Shown here: positions 53,750-64,000 of the stretch, piece after piece
Layout of the letters: every line of letters begins with the position of its first letter
How positions within the stretch are numbered: the stretch's first letter is position 1
DNA from: Athripsodes cinereus
Lineage: Eukaryota > Arthropoda > Insecta > Trichoptera > Leptoceridae
DNA: 64,000 bases
NCBI GenBank assembly: GCA_947579605.1
Contig: OX388316.1
Coordinates: forward strand, 18,293,290-18,357,289
Reading direction: 5' to 3'
Notes under the pieces: generated by a model
Database searches by the model: none
What the model was told of the DNA's origin: nothing
The model's input: only the letters and a program-made list of their open reading frames with translations
Translations under genes and position numbers: made by a program

Positions 53750-54065
53750 TCATTCATCGCCCTCAACGCTCCTCTCTGGAGCACAGGGCAGAAACCAGCC
53801 TCCTCCATTCCCAGCGTCTCTGCGCCGATTGCGTCACCTCTTTCCGCGACATTCCCTGCGCTCTAATGTCGTTGTCATAAGAATGCTGTATTGTGAAAGA
53901 GGGACGCTCGGGCCGACCGAACCCTTGCGGACGGAAGAACAGTGCTCTTTTTGGCCAACTATCATTGGGCATTCTCAGAACATGTCCCAGCCAGGACCAT
54001 CATCTCTCCTGTATTACGGAGATTACAGATCTCCGTCAGGTGCGTCGGCATCACAGCATCATTTG
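53750..54065 (-). pseudogene. LINE ORF2 C-terminal remnant with GAAT tail
   Basis: The minus strand reads 'MPNDSWPKRALFFRPQGFGR', 'SYDNDIRAQGMSRKE' and 'RRWEWRRLVSALCSREER'. This is comparable to the 'MPxDxxP+xxL.....GRPxxxW...WRRLV' ends of other LINE types. After the stop comes a GAAT microsatellite (53742-53758), an RTE-style simple tail. Confidence 0.6.
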
Positions 54066-54124
54066 TGACATATTTATAGATACCATTTGACATCCAAAAT
54101 ATAATGACAATAAATTTAACACTT

Positions 54125-54262
54125 TAATTTCAGCGATGAAATATCTGAATGTTCACTTATCCTGAATGTTTTATTTTTATTGACAAAGAAAGGACGATAC
54201 AAACAATATTACTCAACCTACCCCATTTGTAGGGGGGATGCCGTGATGGTAGAAAGATCAAT
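54125..54262 (-). repeat. Family A, reverse copy
   Basis: TTTCAGCGATGAAATATCTG, 'CTTATCCTGAATG', AAGAAAGGACGATAC, CTACCCCATTTGTAGG, GATGCCGTGATGGTAG. Confidence 0.6.
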
Positions 54263-54329
54263 TTCATAAGGTTCCTAGTTAGTGCAAGGACCATTTAACT
54301 TTTCGGATATACCATGAGAGGAAAGTAAA

Positions 54330-54805
54330 GCCTTAAGCCTAAGAAAACTAAAGCCTTTGTATGGAACATTCTGCTTTATGGTTGTGAGACATGGACCATC
54401 AGCAAGAGTGAAAGCGGACAGTTGGCGGCCTTTGAGATGTGGTGCTACAGACGCATGCTTATAAGATCCATTGGTCGGAGCACGTCGAAAATGAAGAAGT
54501 ATTAACCAGGGTAGGCGAAAAAAGGCAACTCCTTAAGAGAATCAGCCAACAACGAGCTAACTGGATTGGCCACAACATCAGGCACCCAGGACTACTCATC
54601 GCCATCGCAGAGGGTAAGACCGAGGGGACAAATGGCAGAGGCCGACCAAGAGACGCATATATGGACCAACTGAAGAGAGACATGAACTGTGGCTCATACG
54701 TGGAGCTAAAAAGACTGGCTGAGAATAGAGACGAATGGAGAAGAAAAACCAAACTCGTTGCAGACCAATCCAATGGATTGTAACACATTATATATACATG
54801 AGAGG
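54330..54805 (+). pseudogene. Second copy of the intron-9 LINE, only its 3' end
   Basis: Reads 'KAFVWNILLYGCETWTISKS', 'GQLAAFEMWCYRRML'. Then a frame change at about 54460 leads into 'IHWSEHVENEEVLTRVGEKR', 'IRHPGLLIAIAEGKTEGTNG' and '...KLVADQSNGL' with stop at 54781-54783. It is about 95% identical in protein to the end of the ORF at 23166-25493. The 3' tail CATTATATATACATGAG matches it too. 5'-truncated. Confidence 0.85.
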
Positions 54806-55424
54806 ACAATTTTTATTGTTAACCCTATTCATTAGATGTAAGTTACTGAATTTAAAGATGTAAGCAAATTTTTCCGATTTTTTTTTGGATTTGCTAAGAA
54901 CTTCATGAGACTACTGATATTTAACACGTGTATTTGATGACCTATCAGTAAAAAAATAAACACCTGTATTTAATCCTTTATTTAATAAAAACATAAAATT
55001 GCTTCAGTGAAACGCAATAGGCATAGATAAATAGATTATTTACAATGTTAATATCATAAAATATTTAGTATGTTTAATACATTTATGAGACAATTAATTA
55101 TTTTAATTCCACTTTTAATCGAATAATCCCAAATATTGCTAATTTTATTTCCCCAAGTGGGAAAAACTTAAACAAATTGGTGACGAATTGGCTCATGGAC
55201 AGGGGAAGAAGGGAGTCTGAGAGAGACCTGACGAACATAATACAATAACTGACTTACTCTTACATTAATCTTATTTGCACATTCTAAATGACTTGACGTA
55301 TGACATGCTATTTCATTATGTATTTTGAATTATTTTAACTCTTATTCAAGTTTACATAAAAGAATTGTATTAAGTCATATTTGAAAAATTGTATTTTGAT
55401 ATATGTATTTTTTTTTCTAGTATT

Positions 55425-55540
55425 GCCCCAGAACAGATTTTAATCTAGTGGGGCAATATATTCCATTATATTGTTTTTCATGTTAATTTTGTATGCTCTA
55501 TTGGAATAATAAATAAATAAAAATAAATAATAAATTCGTT
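55425..55540 (+). mobile_element. LINE 3' tail with stem-loop
   Basis: ATTGCCCCA and TGGGGCAAT form a stem (55424-55461) with an inner CAGATT/AATCTA pair. An AATAAATAAATAAAAATAAA tail ends it. Confidence 0.55.
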
Positions 55541-55739
55541 TTTATTGCGATGAATTTGCATCAATTTTCAAAGTCACCCATAAGTTAAAAGTAGATTTAT
55601 ATACGTTATGGATTTATTGTATTTTTTGATAAAATTAAATAAGAAAATATATATCATAATCTAAAAAAAGTAAAATAAAGATTACTCATTAAAAAATCAC
55701 AAGTTTTGTCTACTAGTCTAATAATCTTCACAGATATCT

Positions 55740-55915
55740 ACACCATTTTGACATCTCACAAAATTGGATTACCAGTGGACTAAGTGCACGGTATAAATAT
55801 AAAGTTACTATACAGAATGGGATGAATGGGTTGTCGCTTAGTTGAAGATGATAATTAATGTCTCTGCCTTTTACAGGTTTTCGAAAACTTACATAAAAGA
55901 GTGGGAGAGCTATTC
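55740..55915 (+). repeat. Family A, forward copy
   Basis: CACCATTTTGACATCTCACA, ATTACCAGTGGAC, 'CAGAATGGGATGAATGGGTT', TTTCGAAAACTTACATAAAA, GAGTGGGAGAGC. Confidence 0.6.
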
Positions 55916-55929
55916 TATAAGGGGATTAA

Positions 55930-56045
55930 AACATTTTTTTATAATAATATAAACAACATTTTATTGTAAAATAAACTTTAGTAAAAGGTGTACACATTGC
56001 CTTAAGGCAATATCTTCCAATAAACCTGAACAAATAAATTAGTAA
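55930..56045 (-). mobile_element. LINE 3' tail, sister of 20218-20330
   Basis: On the minus strand: AGGTTTATTGGAAGATATTG, stem-loop ATTGCCTTAAGGCAAT, AATAAAATGTTG tail. Confidence 0.6.
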
Positions 56046-56339
56046 CATTAGTAAAGAATGATGATGTCATCATTGAGCACTGAATCGCGTAAAAGTGATA
56101 TATTTCTGTGTATATGTGTGTTTGTGTTAATGTTGATGAGAGGAAAATTGATCCAATTGATTTGTATATTGTTTTGACGTTGTGAATAATTGTATTGGTT
56201 TAATTTTGTATTGTGCTGGTAGATTTTGTTGAACGTTTGATGAATGTACATGAGGACTGAAAGTTTGCTATTTGTAACTAATTCTTATGTGTATTAATAT
56301 TTCTAGCTGATTCTTATATGTATGTTAATGTTATAGTTG

Positions 56340-56475
56340 AAATCCGACCCTCCGCACAAGCATTTAGTTGCTAATGGAGGGATCATTTTTACTGTGTGTA
56401 ATATTATTTTGTTATTGTAATATCAATGTATACTGTGTATTTATGAATGAAATAGAATAAATAAAAAAAATATAG
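56340..56475 (+). mobile_element. LINE 3' tail with CCCTC stem-loop
   Basis: ACCCTCCGCACAAGCATTTA, GTTGCTAATGGAGGGA and an AATAGAATAAATAAAAAAA tail. Sister of 5560-5690. Confidence 0.6.
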
Positions 56476-56929
56476 GTATTATGTAAAAAATATTTATCGC
56501 CATATGAACAAAATAAGAAACAGTAATGAAGATAATTAAGTAACGATAGAACGGCGGACTTATTGCCTGAACTATCTCTTCCTAGTCATCAAATAATATA
56601 CGCTTCAAATATCTATGATTATACGAGTGGCGTAGAAGATGATCTATTAATAAGTTTATGTTGATGTATGGAAGCTGCTGGTGATCAGTCTATTTTAAAT
56701 TTATTAGCTTACCAATGACATCTTGCTTCATTGTCTGATGTGAACCTCATTCCTATTCATACTTTGTGACATACATTAGACAAACTATATTCCTAGGTAC
56801 TCTATCTATACTATCATAACGTATTTTATAGTGATACAAAAACAAAAAAAGGAAGACAAGAGAGACCTGTTCATAACGATATTTTTCGATGTTTTTAAAT
56901 AGGTACTTAAAATTCTTCTTAAAATTCGT

Positions 56930-57095
56930 CAATTTTAGATGGTCTGTAACCTTATGATAGAGTCTTGGACTTTTGACTGAAAGATCCTAGGTTTTCATCC
57001 TCCAGTTGTCGACCTACTCCACGACAAAAGCGTACTGCTTACTACGTGAGTGTTTGGGTTTAAAAACCCAGATGCATCTTTTTTGTATATATTTC
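56930..57095 (+). mobile_element. tRNA-derived SINE, diverged
   Basis: GTCTGTAACCTTATGATAGA, 'GTCTTGGAC' and AGGTTTTCATCC align with the tRNA-like head of the 26 kb SINE. The tail GTTTGGGTTTAAAAACCCAG, ATGCATCTTTTTTG matches its body end. Both Pol III boxes are eroded. Confidence 0.65.
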
Positions 57096-57559
57096 TTGAA
57101 ATGTATCAGTCACAACATGAACAATAAGTTTTGGTACATTTTCGCTTTCTGCAGTTATCCTTTCCCCATTCATTCATTCAACTCCTAAAATCTACTAGTA
57201 TATCTCAACATTCGATATTTTTTTCGTCTTAAGGGCTTAAACTTTTAGTCTTATGAAGAAACATATTACATGCATTGTATTTATTTTATCCCTGCTAATA
57301 TCCTTTCATTTGACGTAGATCATTGGTATCTACATACATAAGTATACATGTAGATTTTACAGAATTACATTTAGTTATTATAATGTGCACTGTCTCGATT
57401 AATAAATTTTATTATGACTTTATGTACGCGTAATGCAAAGTACTTGACCCTTAGATTATTTAGCTTTTAAAATATACACTATTCATGTTAGTGTTAATTA
57501 AACACAAACATGATAAGTATAAATAGACTATCTAGACCCATTTTAATAGATACTCATAT

Positions 57560-57765
57560 TATATTGAATAGTATTTAAAATACAAAGTCAAATTTATTTT
57601 CAACAAAACATACTCTGTAGTTGGTCGATAAAGTTGGTTATGAATATCTCTTATGATTAAAGTTTTAATTTTAACTTGTTTTCGGGTTGACAAAAAATGA
57701 AAAGGGCCAAGATTAGAACCTTGCGGAACTCCACTTCCAATTTTTTTTCAATAATACTCACTTTC
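57560..57765 (-). pseudogene. LINE reverse-transcriptase fragment
   Basis: The minus strand (about 57740-57660) reads 'GSGVPQGSNLGPF', the strongly conserved RT motif B block of Jockey/CR1-type LINEs. It then runs out after 'FLSTRKQ'. The neighbouring 'F.NDL' is not preserved. Confidence 0.65.
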
Positions 57766-57769
57766 TTTG

Positions 57770-58478
57770 CTTAAAGCTTTGATAAATCGAGCATATTAGA
57801 TAGTATGATACGATTTTCATTAATGGTACTCAGAATTATAATAATTTTATGTAAATTGTCAATTGTAACAAATGATCTAAATATATACCTAGTTACTGTA
57901 CCTACCAGACCTTGCGATATTATACTACTGTGTTTTGTTAACCTTTGTCAAGTACATCGATAAAGCAACTGTCATGAAAATAACATTATTATGACTTTAT
58001 CTATTATGCATTATCGACGTTAACTATTAATAAAATCAATGCACCTAACACAGAGGTTCTGAAACTATTTTCTTAAAATACTTATTTTATGTACATTTTT
58101 ATTAATGTGTGATGATATACGATTAAACTGAAGTTTCTATTATTTTGAATTATGTAATCTGAAGTTCTTAATTTACTCAATACGTAGCTTTTTTGTGGAG
58201 GAGAAATCCATTATGGACATTTTAATCCTTCAGCCTGGGGAGTGCCGTATTCCTACCAACCAGCCCTCCTCTTCTTTTGCAGCTCAGATGCCATCTACCT
58301 TCTGGATCTGGATCTGAATTATCACCCATGATACCTCCCACCTCACTTCCCGCTGCCAACTCTATCTTTCACCGATGAATAAGGTTATGTTCAGTGTAAT
58401 CCATCTCCGTCTCACAGTGCATACCTACATCCTTCTGTCGGGGCCTTCTGCATTCTTCGGAAATAATTAATAAAAAAC
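57770..58478. other. No supported gene
   Basis: 58195-58450 is markedly less AT-rich with many in-frame stops on both strands; it may be a decayed LINE 3' region. Nothing firm. Confidence 0.35.
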
Positions 58479-58488
58479 CTGCGTCATG

Positions 58489-58662
58489 TCGAAATAAATA
58501 AAACAAGCGTTTTATTCTACTAATGATTTATTCGATGAGAGAGACGTCTTTATAAGACGAAAGACGTCTCTCTCATCGAATAAATCATTAATAGAATAAA
58601 ACGCTTGTTTTATTTATTTCGATGTGGAATTCTACGACCTAAACACCGACACAGTGAATAAA
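58489..58662. mobile_element. Hairpin insertion with 10 bp target duplication (174 bp)
   Basis: Exact direct repeats CTGCGTCATG at 58479-58488 and 58663-58672 bracket a 134 bp hairpin and a 40 bp 3' part. The hairpin arms are 63 bp with one mismatch, starting TCGAAATAAATAAAACAAGC; the spacer is 8 bp. The 3' part contains GGAATTCTACGACC, TAAACACCGACACAGTGAAT. The 3' part is shared with 28816-28850 and the arm with 5761-5904. Confidence 0.85.
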
Positions 58663-59034
58663 CTGCGTCATGCATTGCATTGGCTTTTCTAAAGCTTTTT
58701 TCTCCATGTTCTCTGGACAGCCAGGGCTAGATCTCATTTATCAGCCTATAGATTCATCTCTACTCGATGCCTGACCAATACGTAGCCTAAGAACTTAAAA
58801 TATATAAGATTAGAGGGCTTGTTTTAACTGGAACACGACAAATAAGCAATTTTGGGGGAGTTCAATGGATCTCATATCGTAGTGAGCAACACACGATATC
58901 TTAATTATTTTTTTTAATTTATCAAATTAAAAAAATATAATTAAGAATAGAAATGATGTATTCATTTTGAACGTCAATATTGTCTTCTACGCATTTTTTT
59001 TCTTTAGGATAGGTATCCTTACACCTTATTTTTT

Positions 59035-59300
59035 TTTATGGCGGCTCATCCGTTGGATGTTATGGCCATACAAATCATCATATATAATATTTTAAGCGAA
59101 AAAAAACAAGGGAAAACGAAAAATATTCATATGAGGATCATATTCCTTTGAATACATTAAAAAATAAGCTCATTAACTTGTTGAGAGTTCAGTCCAAGAA
59201 AGTTAGATAATATTAATGGGGTACTCAACGTTCACGAATTTAAAATATAGATATGTCCATGGCGTCCCTAATTGGACATCCTAGGATGCTATGTTACACC
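59035..59300 (+). mobile_element. Probable LINE 3' tail fragments
   Basis: GGCGGCTCATCCGTTGGATG, TTATGGCC (59040-59067) repeats the stem-loop and flanks of the LINE tail at 342-390. ACATCCTAGGATGCTATG at 59276 is a second, shorter version. Decayed. Confidence 0.4.
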
Positions 59301-59794
59301 TTATTACTGTAGTATCACCTGCATTTTTCATGCAGCACGCCTCGATGCGGGACAACTAGTGAGGCTGCTACAATTATTATTATAAAATTAATGTCGGTGA
59401 CGTACTGTCTTTGTATTTCGTATGTAAATAATTGTTGAAATTGAATAAAGTATTAGGTACTATTACAATCTCCGGATCTTTGATGTATTTGATGCGTAGA
59501 TATAAATAAGTATATGAGTTTACTTGTATATACATACCTACTCTGCGTGTGGTGACAGTTGACGGAACTAAAGCGGTTGATTTATAATTAGATGCAAGTA
59601 TTTTCTTCTGTCTGCACTTCGCGATACTTCGCTAACTAATAATACAGTAGTCTCAGACGGTACACGCATGACTGTGCATCAAGAAACATTGAATCTACTA
59701 TTTATATATTTAATCATGTTCTGCACATGATCTCCTAAGCCGGTACATGTAGTTAACCGTACTATGTTTGCTACTATACCCTCACGCAGGGTTG

Positions 59795-59945
59795 CGCACC
59801 ATATCTCAAAGGCAGCCAACCGTCCACTTTCACTCTTACTAATGGTTCACCTATCATTATCATAATATAGCAGAACACTCCAGGAAAATGCTGTAATCAG
59901 ACCTTTCCTAACTTTGAAACTTTAGCCATTCGTTGGGTTGTTAGA
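59795..59945 (-). pseudogene. Fragment of the intron-9 type LINE
   Basis: The minus strand reads 'RKGLITAFSWSVLLYYDNDR', stop, 'TISKSESGRLAAFEIWCAT'. This is collinear with 'RKNLTKAFVWSILLYGCETW' and 'TISKRESGRLAAFEMWCYR' of the ORF at 23166-25493. Third copy, older. Confidence 0.75.
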
Positions 59946-60414
59946 TTTCCACCCCACGATTCTTGACTATGACCCTCAGTTCTTAAAATGTTTATTAGAA
60001 TAACGTGCTCTATGTTTGTATTAATTACGATTTATTGTTTACTATACTCTATTCTGGTATGGTGAGTTTTAGTAATAATTTGTAGTAAAGTTTACGACTT
60101 CTTGCCATTGAAAGATAAAACGCATATGAAATTGTCGCAACCACTTTGTGTTCATATTGTGGCCACATGTTACATAACAGAGAAAATAGAAACATTGATA
60201 ATTTCATTTGGCTGTGTATCTCTTACACAAAGACGGGTTTGTAAAGATCTTTCAAAATTTGTATATAATTATTGTCTTGGATATTGAAATATGAGCCGCA
60301 CAACTGAGCGTATTTTTAACATGCACTTTTACAGATTTTTTTACAATCTTCAATTTCAGTTCATGCGATCTTTACCGGTTTAGGTTCCAAGGTTTGAATA
60401 ACAAATTGTGAATA

Positions 60415-60485
60415 CTGAACGAATTCTACCCTGATCACTCGTAAACGAGTGGATGGCCTTTGAAAATAGAATAGAATAGAACGAA
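60415..60485 (+). mobile_element. LINE 3' tail with CACTCG stem-loop
   Basis: CACTCGTAAACGAGTG, GATGGCCTTTGAAAATAGAA, then an AATAG microsatellite. Same type as the insertion at 43854-43938. Confidence 0.65.
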
Positions 60486-60489
60486 TTCT

Positions 60490-62405
60490 GAAATTACGGT
60501 ATATATTTCCTATATTTTTCTATGACATTTTGCGTAATATGTAGGTTATTTAAATATGTAAATGCAGATATGTGAAATCATTGTCTGGTTTATCTCGTTT
60601 TATGTATTTTAGAGTGTTTACTTTTTCTGCCTTTTATCTGTTGTTATTTTTTTAAATATATTTTTGTCCATATGAAATCACAGCATCCAAAAACGAATCT
60701 ACCGAATATTGTCACGCATTTGTACAAATAATTTAACCTAAGTATTTTTCATATCTTACTAATGCAAGTGCTAATGTTTAAAGAGTTACTACTATTGTAA
60801 TAATTATTTATTTTCGCATTCTGATATATAGATTATGTTTAAATTATATGACATTATTATTCTGGTACGAACAACAATAAATTACAATAAACTAACACTT
60901 CACTTGGAACAATCATTGTTTAAGCAATTACGTGAATGAATAATTATACGATAATTATTTCGAATTATTTTGTGTACCGAGTTTATTATATCAAAGTCAC
61001 CTTTGATCTCTGAGTGTAGCGATGAAAACGTGTGCATTAAGAAAATTCAATATCTTGATGAAATGCAAAATACTGAAAATTATTCTGATTACCCTGAAAA
61101 TCTTCTGATTTCTAGAATTTTCGTGACAATTCTAAAACGAATACAATGACACTTTCAACTTATTTATCAGTGTATATTATTATTAGTGACGTTTTGCATT
61201 CAATTTTAAATAGGTTTTTCAAAGAATTTTAAATATTTGTCAAGATTTTTGTCGCTTCTACTAGCTACTATTGAAAATATTAAAATCACAAGCACTGTTA
61301 TGTTTTCTATTGATAATAAGATAAATTTTAATTATAATTACATTGGAAAACTACATTTATTAACTTTTTACTTACTGCTACCCCTCATCTCTCTTCCTCA
61401 TATCTCTTGATAAAACTATTTCATTCTTTTCTTAACCAACTTCATTCGAATAGTTATAACTGTATATACCCATTTCGTTAAGTAATGACGAAAATGTATG
61501 TACGTGAGATTTCATTGATATTTTTATAATTATATTCTGTATACAGTATATGCCTACACAGTTTAAGAATATCATGTGTATTGACTTTTTGTGGTGTATA
61601 ATTCTTATGCTAATATTATGACTGATAAAGTAAATTTATATGAAACACCCACGTATAATTATTATTATTTATTTATTTATTTACTTAGAAACAAGTTCAT
61701 TTCATTAATACTAAATACCTGTAATGAAATAATATATCCTGTATTAAATAACTGTATAGAATTAAATAATTAGATATCACGGTATGCTTATTAATTCTGT
61801 AGGTGTCAATTTTGTGTAGGTGGAGTTGATAATTTTATCTAAGCGACAGATTATTATAATTATTATGTACCTATCTAAATGCACAATAATAAATAAATTA
61901 ATAAGTGATAAAATTATCAGATATGCAGTTATTAAATATATTATATATATAGTTAAAACTTTTTATTTCAACTGCGATGGGTATAGGAACATAATCTATA
62001 TGGGCGAGGAAGTTAGCACTTTTAGGAGGTGTTTCTTGAAAGTTCATGTCAATTCTATGGATAATACTAAGCTTTCAAAGATAGTCATGACTAATGGCAG
62101 ATTTAAAAAGAAATAAAGTGCACAGTAGATGATGGGATTGCAGAATTTTAAGAGTTCCATTAAAATTGACGGTTAATAAATTTCCACACGTACTTCTTCT
62201 TGCTTTGGTATAATATTTCTTGAAGATGTACCTACTTTGCTTGTAAAATATTGATCTCATCTACATTAAGACTAATATTAAAACGTATTCCCAAGAAAAG
62301 TAGAACTATAACTTTTCCTGAATATTATCTGGTGCCAATAATGTGGCCCTAAATTTCAGTTATCCTGATTGACCTAACTATATCAGTTATTTTAGAAGGA
62401 TTAAC
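60490..62405. other. No supported gene
   Basis: Very AT-rich. A frame at about 61960-62116 reads 'GYRNIIYMGEEVSTFRRCFL' and 'MDNTKLSKIVMTNGRF', looks more protein-like than its surroundings, but matches nothing I know. Confidence 0.3.
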
Positions 62406-62410
62406 TATGT

Positions 62411-62640
62411 AATAGTTACGAGACATTTTGAATGTTTTTTAAGTATTCTACAATGCACATCCGTTACTTGATTATTTAAATCGCGATCGATTTCGGTAAA
62501 CCTATACCATTGATTTCGGTAAACCTACATTTATGTCAATGGTATAGGTTTACCGAAATCGATCGCGATTTAAATAATCAAGTAACGGATGTGCATTGTA
62601 GAATACCTACTTAAAAAACATTCAAAATGACCTAACTATT
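62411..62640. mobile_element. MITE with about 95 bp near-identical arms
   Basis: The ends AATAGTTA and its inverse, then CATTTTGAATGTTTTTTAAG, 'CAATGCACATCCGTTACTTG', 'AAATCGCGATCGATTTCGG'. The arms differ only by a 4-base AGGT insertion and a few end positions. The loop repeats TTTCGGTAAACCTA. 230 bp, no ORF. Confidence 0.85.
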
Positions 62641-63059
62641 TTCATTCCAGATAAAAGTGAAAGACTTTTTATTTGTAGGTTAACTTCTTAAGAAGATATC
62701 TCTTTTAGCCACTCTATTTGTGAAAAATATTATAAAGCTATAAATAGGTTGAGTTCAGTAATCAATAAGTCACAGTAAAATGTTGATTTTCCGTACATTA
62801 TGGTACGTAGGTTTGTATTGAGAAGTATTGAACGAACCTATTAAAAAGGTTATCGCACAGGAGTACTAAATAACGATGATTACTCTTTGTTATCATTAGG
62901 TATGATACATATATTTTATATTCATATAAAAAAGAATAAACAAGATATATGATATAGTAACAAAATTATTATTTCTTTATATATCGGTTGTATAAAATTT
63001 TATATTCTAATAATAACTTAAAAATTAATTACATTATTAAAAATATTCTCACTCATACC

Positions 63060-63175
63060 TACATAAAAGACGATTAAATAGATATTCCGAAATAACTATC
63101 CGAAATCCGACTACGTTTCACTATCCCTCTGGATACCAGCTAAGTATCCCCTCGGATCCAGAATAGTTATTATGT
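63060..63175. repeat. Small inverted repeat
   Basis: AATAACTAT...ATCCGA and its inverse bound about 85 bases with an inner CTGGATACCAG palindrome. Possibly a tiny MITE. Confidence 0.45.
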
Positions 63176-63224
63176 TAAAAAAGAAAAAAAAAAGTATTCA
63201 ATGAAAAAATCTATGTATCGGTAG

Positions 63225-63490
63225 TGAAATTAAAAATATATTTTCGTCAATACACTGGTTACAATACAATATATGTAGTGATTTCCAATTATCGGATTTT
63301 ATTTCTACACTAACAAATTTATCCACACAAGAGGTGCCATGGTGGGCAGCCTGAAGGACATACGGATTCTTTTGACTATACACTTTCGGTATCATTCTAG
63401 CCGAGAGAAGCAAACTTCAAGAGTTACACGCTCTTGCAGACGACGCGATGCGGTGGGTGCAGTGTTTAGAGGTGAAATTGTAAGCGACCA
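63225..63490 (+). pseudogene. Coding-like relic of unknown origin
   Basis: One frame reads 'LSDFISTLTNLSTQEVPWWA', stop, 'RTYGFF', stop, 'LYTFGIILAERSKLQELHAL', 'ADDAMRWVQCLEVKL', stop. The last 35 codons look protein-like and base composition is higher in GC than around. I do not recognise it; a retrogene or LINE remnant is possible. Confidence 0.3.
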
Positions 63491-63579
63491 TTAAAAGAAT
63501 AAATGAAGTATAATTCTCTCCAAAATATCATTTTTTATGTTGACTTCCATAAACTACGTAGCCTCAATTAACGTAAACG

Positions 63580-63725
63580 TTTATAATAAAGGTTGGTTGA
63601 AAGATATCGCAATCTAGCTATAAAGTCGCCTTCCGTGTATTGAAATGTAAAAGTGATTATTTTATGATACTTTGTAATGATAGATGTTGTAACCACTGTA
63701 TAGTAAATAATAAAATAAGTAAATA
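63580..63725 (+). mobile_element. LINE 3' tail, plus orientation
   Basis: GGTTGAAAGATATCGCAATC, 'TAGCTATAAAGTCGCCTTCC' and a late AATAATAAAATAAGTAAATA tail: the GCGATC/AATAAA tail family, with the typical 'GATATCGC...GCGATAAxxxCGCC' plan. Confidence 0.6.
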
Positions 63726-63856
63726 AATAACTAAACAAACTGTCATCAGCATCAACAACATCTAATAAACTAAACAAACAGAATATCATCGGATAATCAA
63801 AAGCTCATGACGATAGTTGAATAGGCAAATTATCTTGCTTGAAATCTATCTCATCT

Positions 63857-63905
63857 ATACCATTTCTAAATCTCACAAGTGCCGTAGCCAGTAGACGAAC
63901 TGCAT
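63857..63905 (+). repeat. Family A, end fragment
   Basis: CTATACCATTTCTAAATCTC, 'ACAAGTGCCGTAGCCAGTAG', ACGAACTGCATG: first 50 bases of family A. Confidence 0.5.
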
Positions 63906-64000
63906 GTATTGTTTTTTTAAAACATGTAAGTTTTTACATGCACTTTGCCTGCTGGCTAGCAAATAGAAAATCAGGATCAGGATTGAGACAATCAGCATGG

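Noticed and set aside
58530..58575. Hammerhead ribozyme in the hairpin insertion (GATGAG ... GAAA spacing)
   Set aside because: The core lacks the CTGATGA sequence and the stems do not form the three-way junction; the resemblance comes from the long inverted repeat.
1..64000. CRISPR array, bacterial operon or integrated virus
   Set aside because: No regularly spaced repeats, no ribosome-binding-site-led gene runs, and no capsid, polymerase or envelope motifs other than LINE reverse transcriptase.

Overview
The window looks like nuclear DNA from an insect, most likely a lepidopteran. It is very AT-rich, has spliced genes with GT-AG introns, and is packed with decayed non-LTR retrotransposon ends, hAT and mariner elements, MITEs and tRNA-derived SINEs. 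TAGGTACCTA-type microtracts and LINE tails of the form 'GGAAGAGATCGC...GCGATAA...CGCC...AATAAATAAA' are what I associate with Lepidoptera. The order is an inference; 'insect' is firm.

Only one complete host gene is present. It is TTC7 on the minus strand (37624 down to 19949), which I could build as 14 exons. All junctions are GT-AG, all phases agree, and the total is 850 codons plus stop. TTC7 is the tetratricopeptide scaffold that holds phosphatidylinositol 4-kinase III-alpha at the plasma membrane together with EFR3 and FAM126/hyccin. About 3.7 kb away, head to head on the plus strand, a single first exon (41318-41493) resembles the N-terminus of an SLC22/organic-cation transporter. I could not find its later exons in the remaining 22.5 kb.

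Layout. 1-19.4 kb is intergenic repeat country: LINE C-terminal remnants, hAT elements at 11.5 and 16.1 kb, MITEs at 1.4, 5.8, 16.7 and 17.4 kb, and a nested MITE at 15.6 kb. 19.9-37.6 kb is TTC7, whose larger introns hold a 775-codon LINE reverse-transcriptase ORF (intron 9), a CR1-like LINE split by a 1.8 kb insertion (intron 7), two SINEs (introns 9 and 4), a MITE (intron 3) and a mariner copy with one in-frame stop (intron 1). 37.6-41.3 kb is the divergent intergenic region. 41.3-64 kb follows the SLC22-like exon and is again repeat-dominated: a hAT element with CCCGGGAA palindromes, a DD41D mariner-family copy with one frameshift, a 502 bp inverted-repeat element with an exact 8 bp target duplication, a 62 bp perfect palindrome, a hairpin insertion with a 10 bp target duplication, and more LINE tails.

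Across the window one unclassified dispersed repeat (called family A here; forward orientation starts at the TACCATCACGGC end) occurs in about 19 places. LINE tails of several kinds share a design: a short perfect stem-loop, then an AATAAA-like or simple-repeat tail. I found no bacterial operon, CRISPR array, viral gene or toxin gene.
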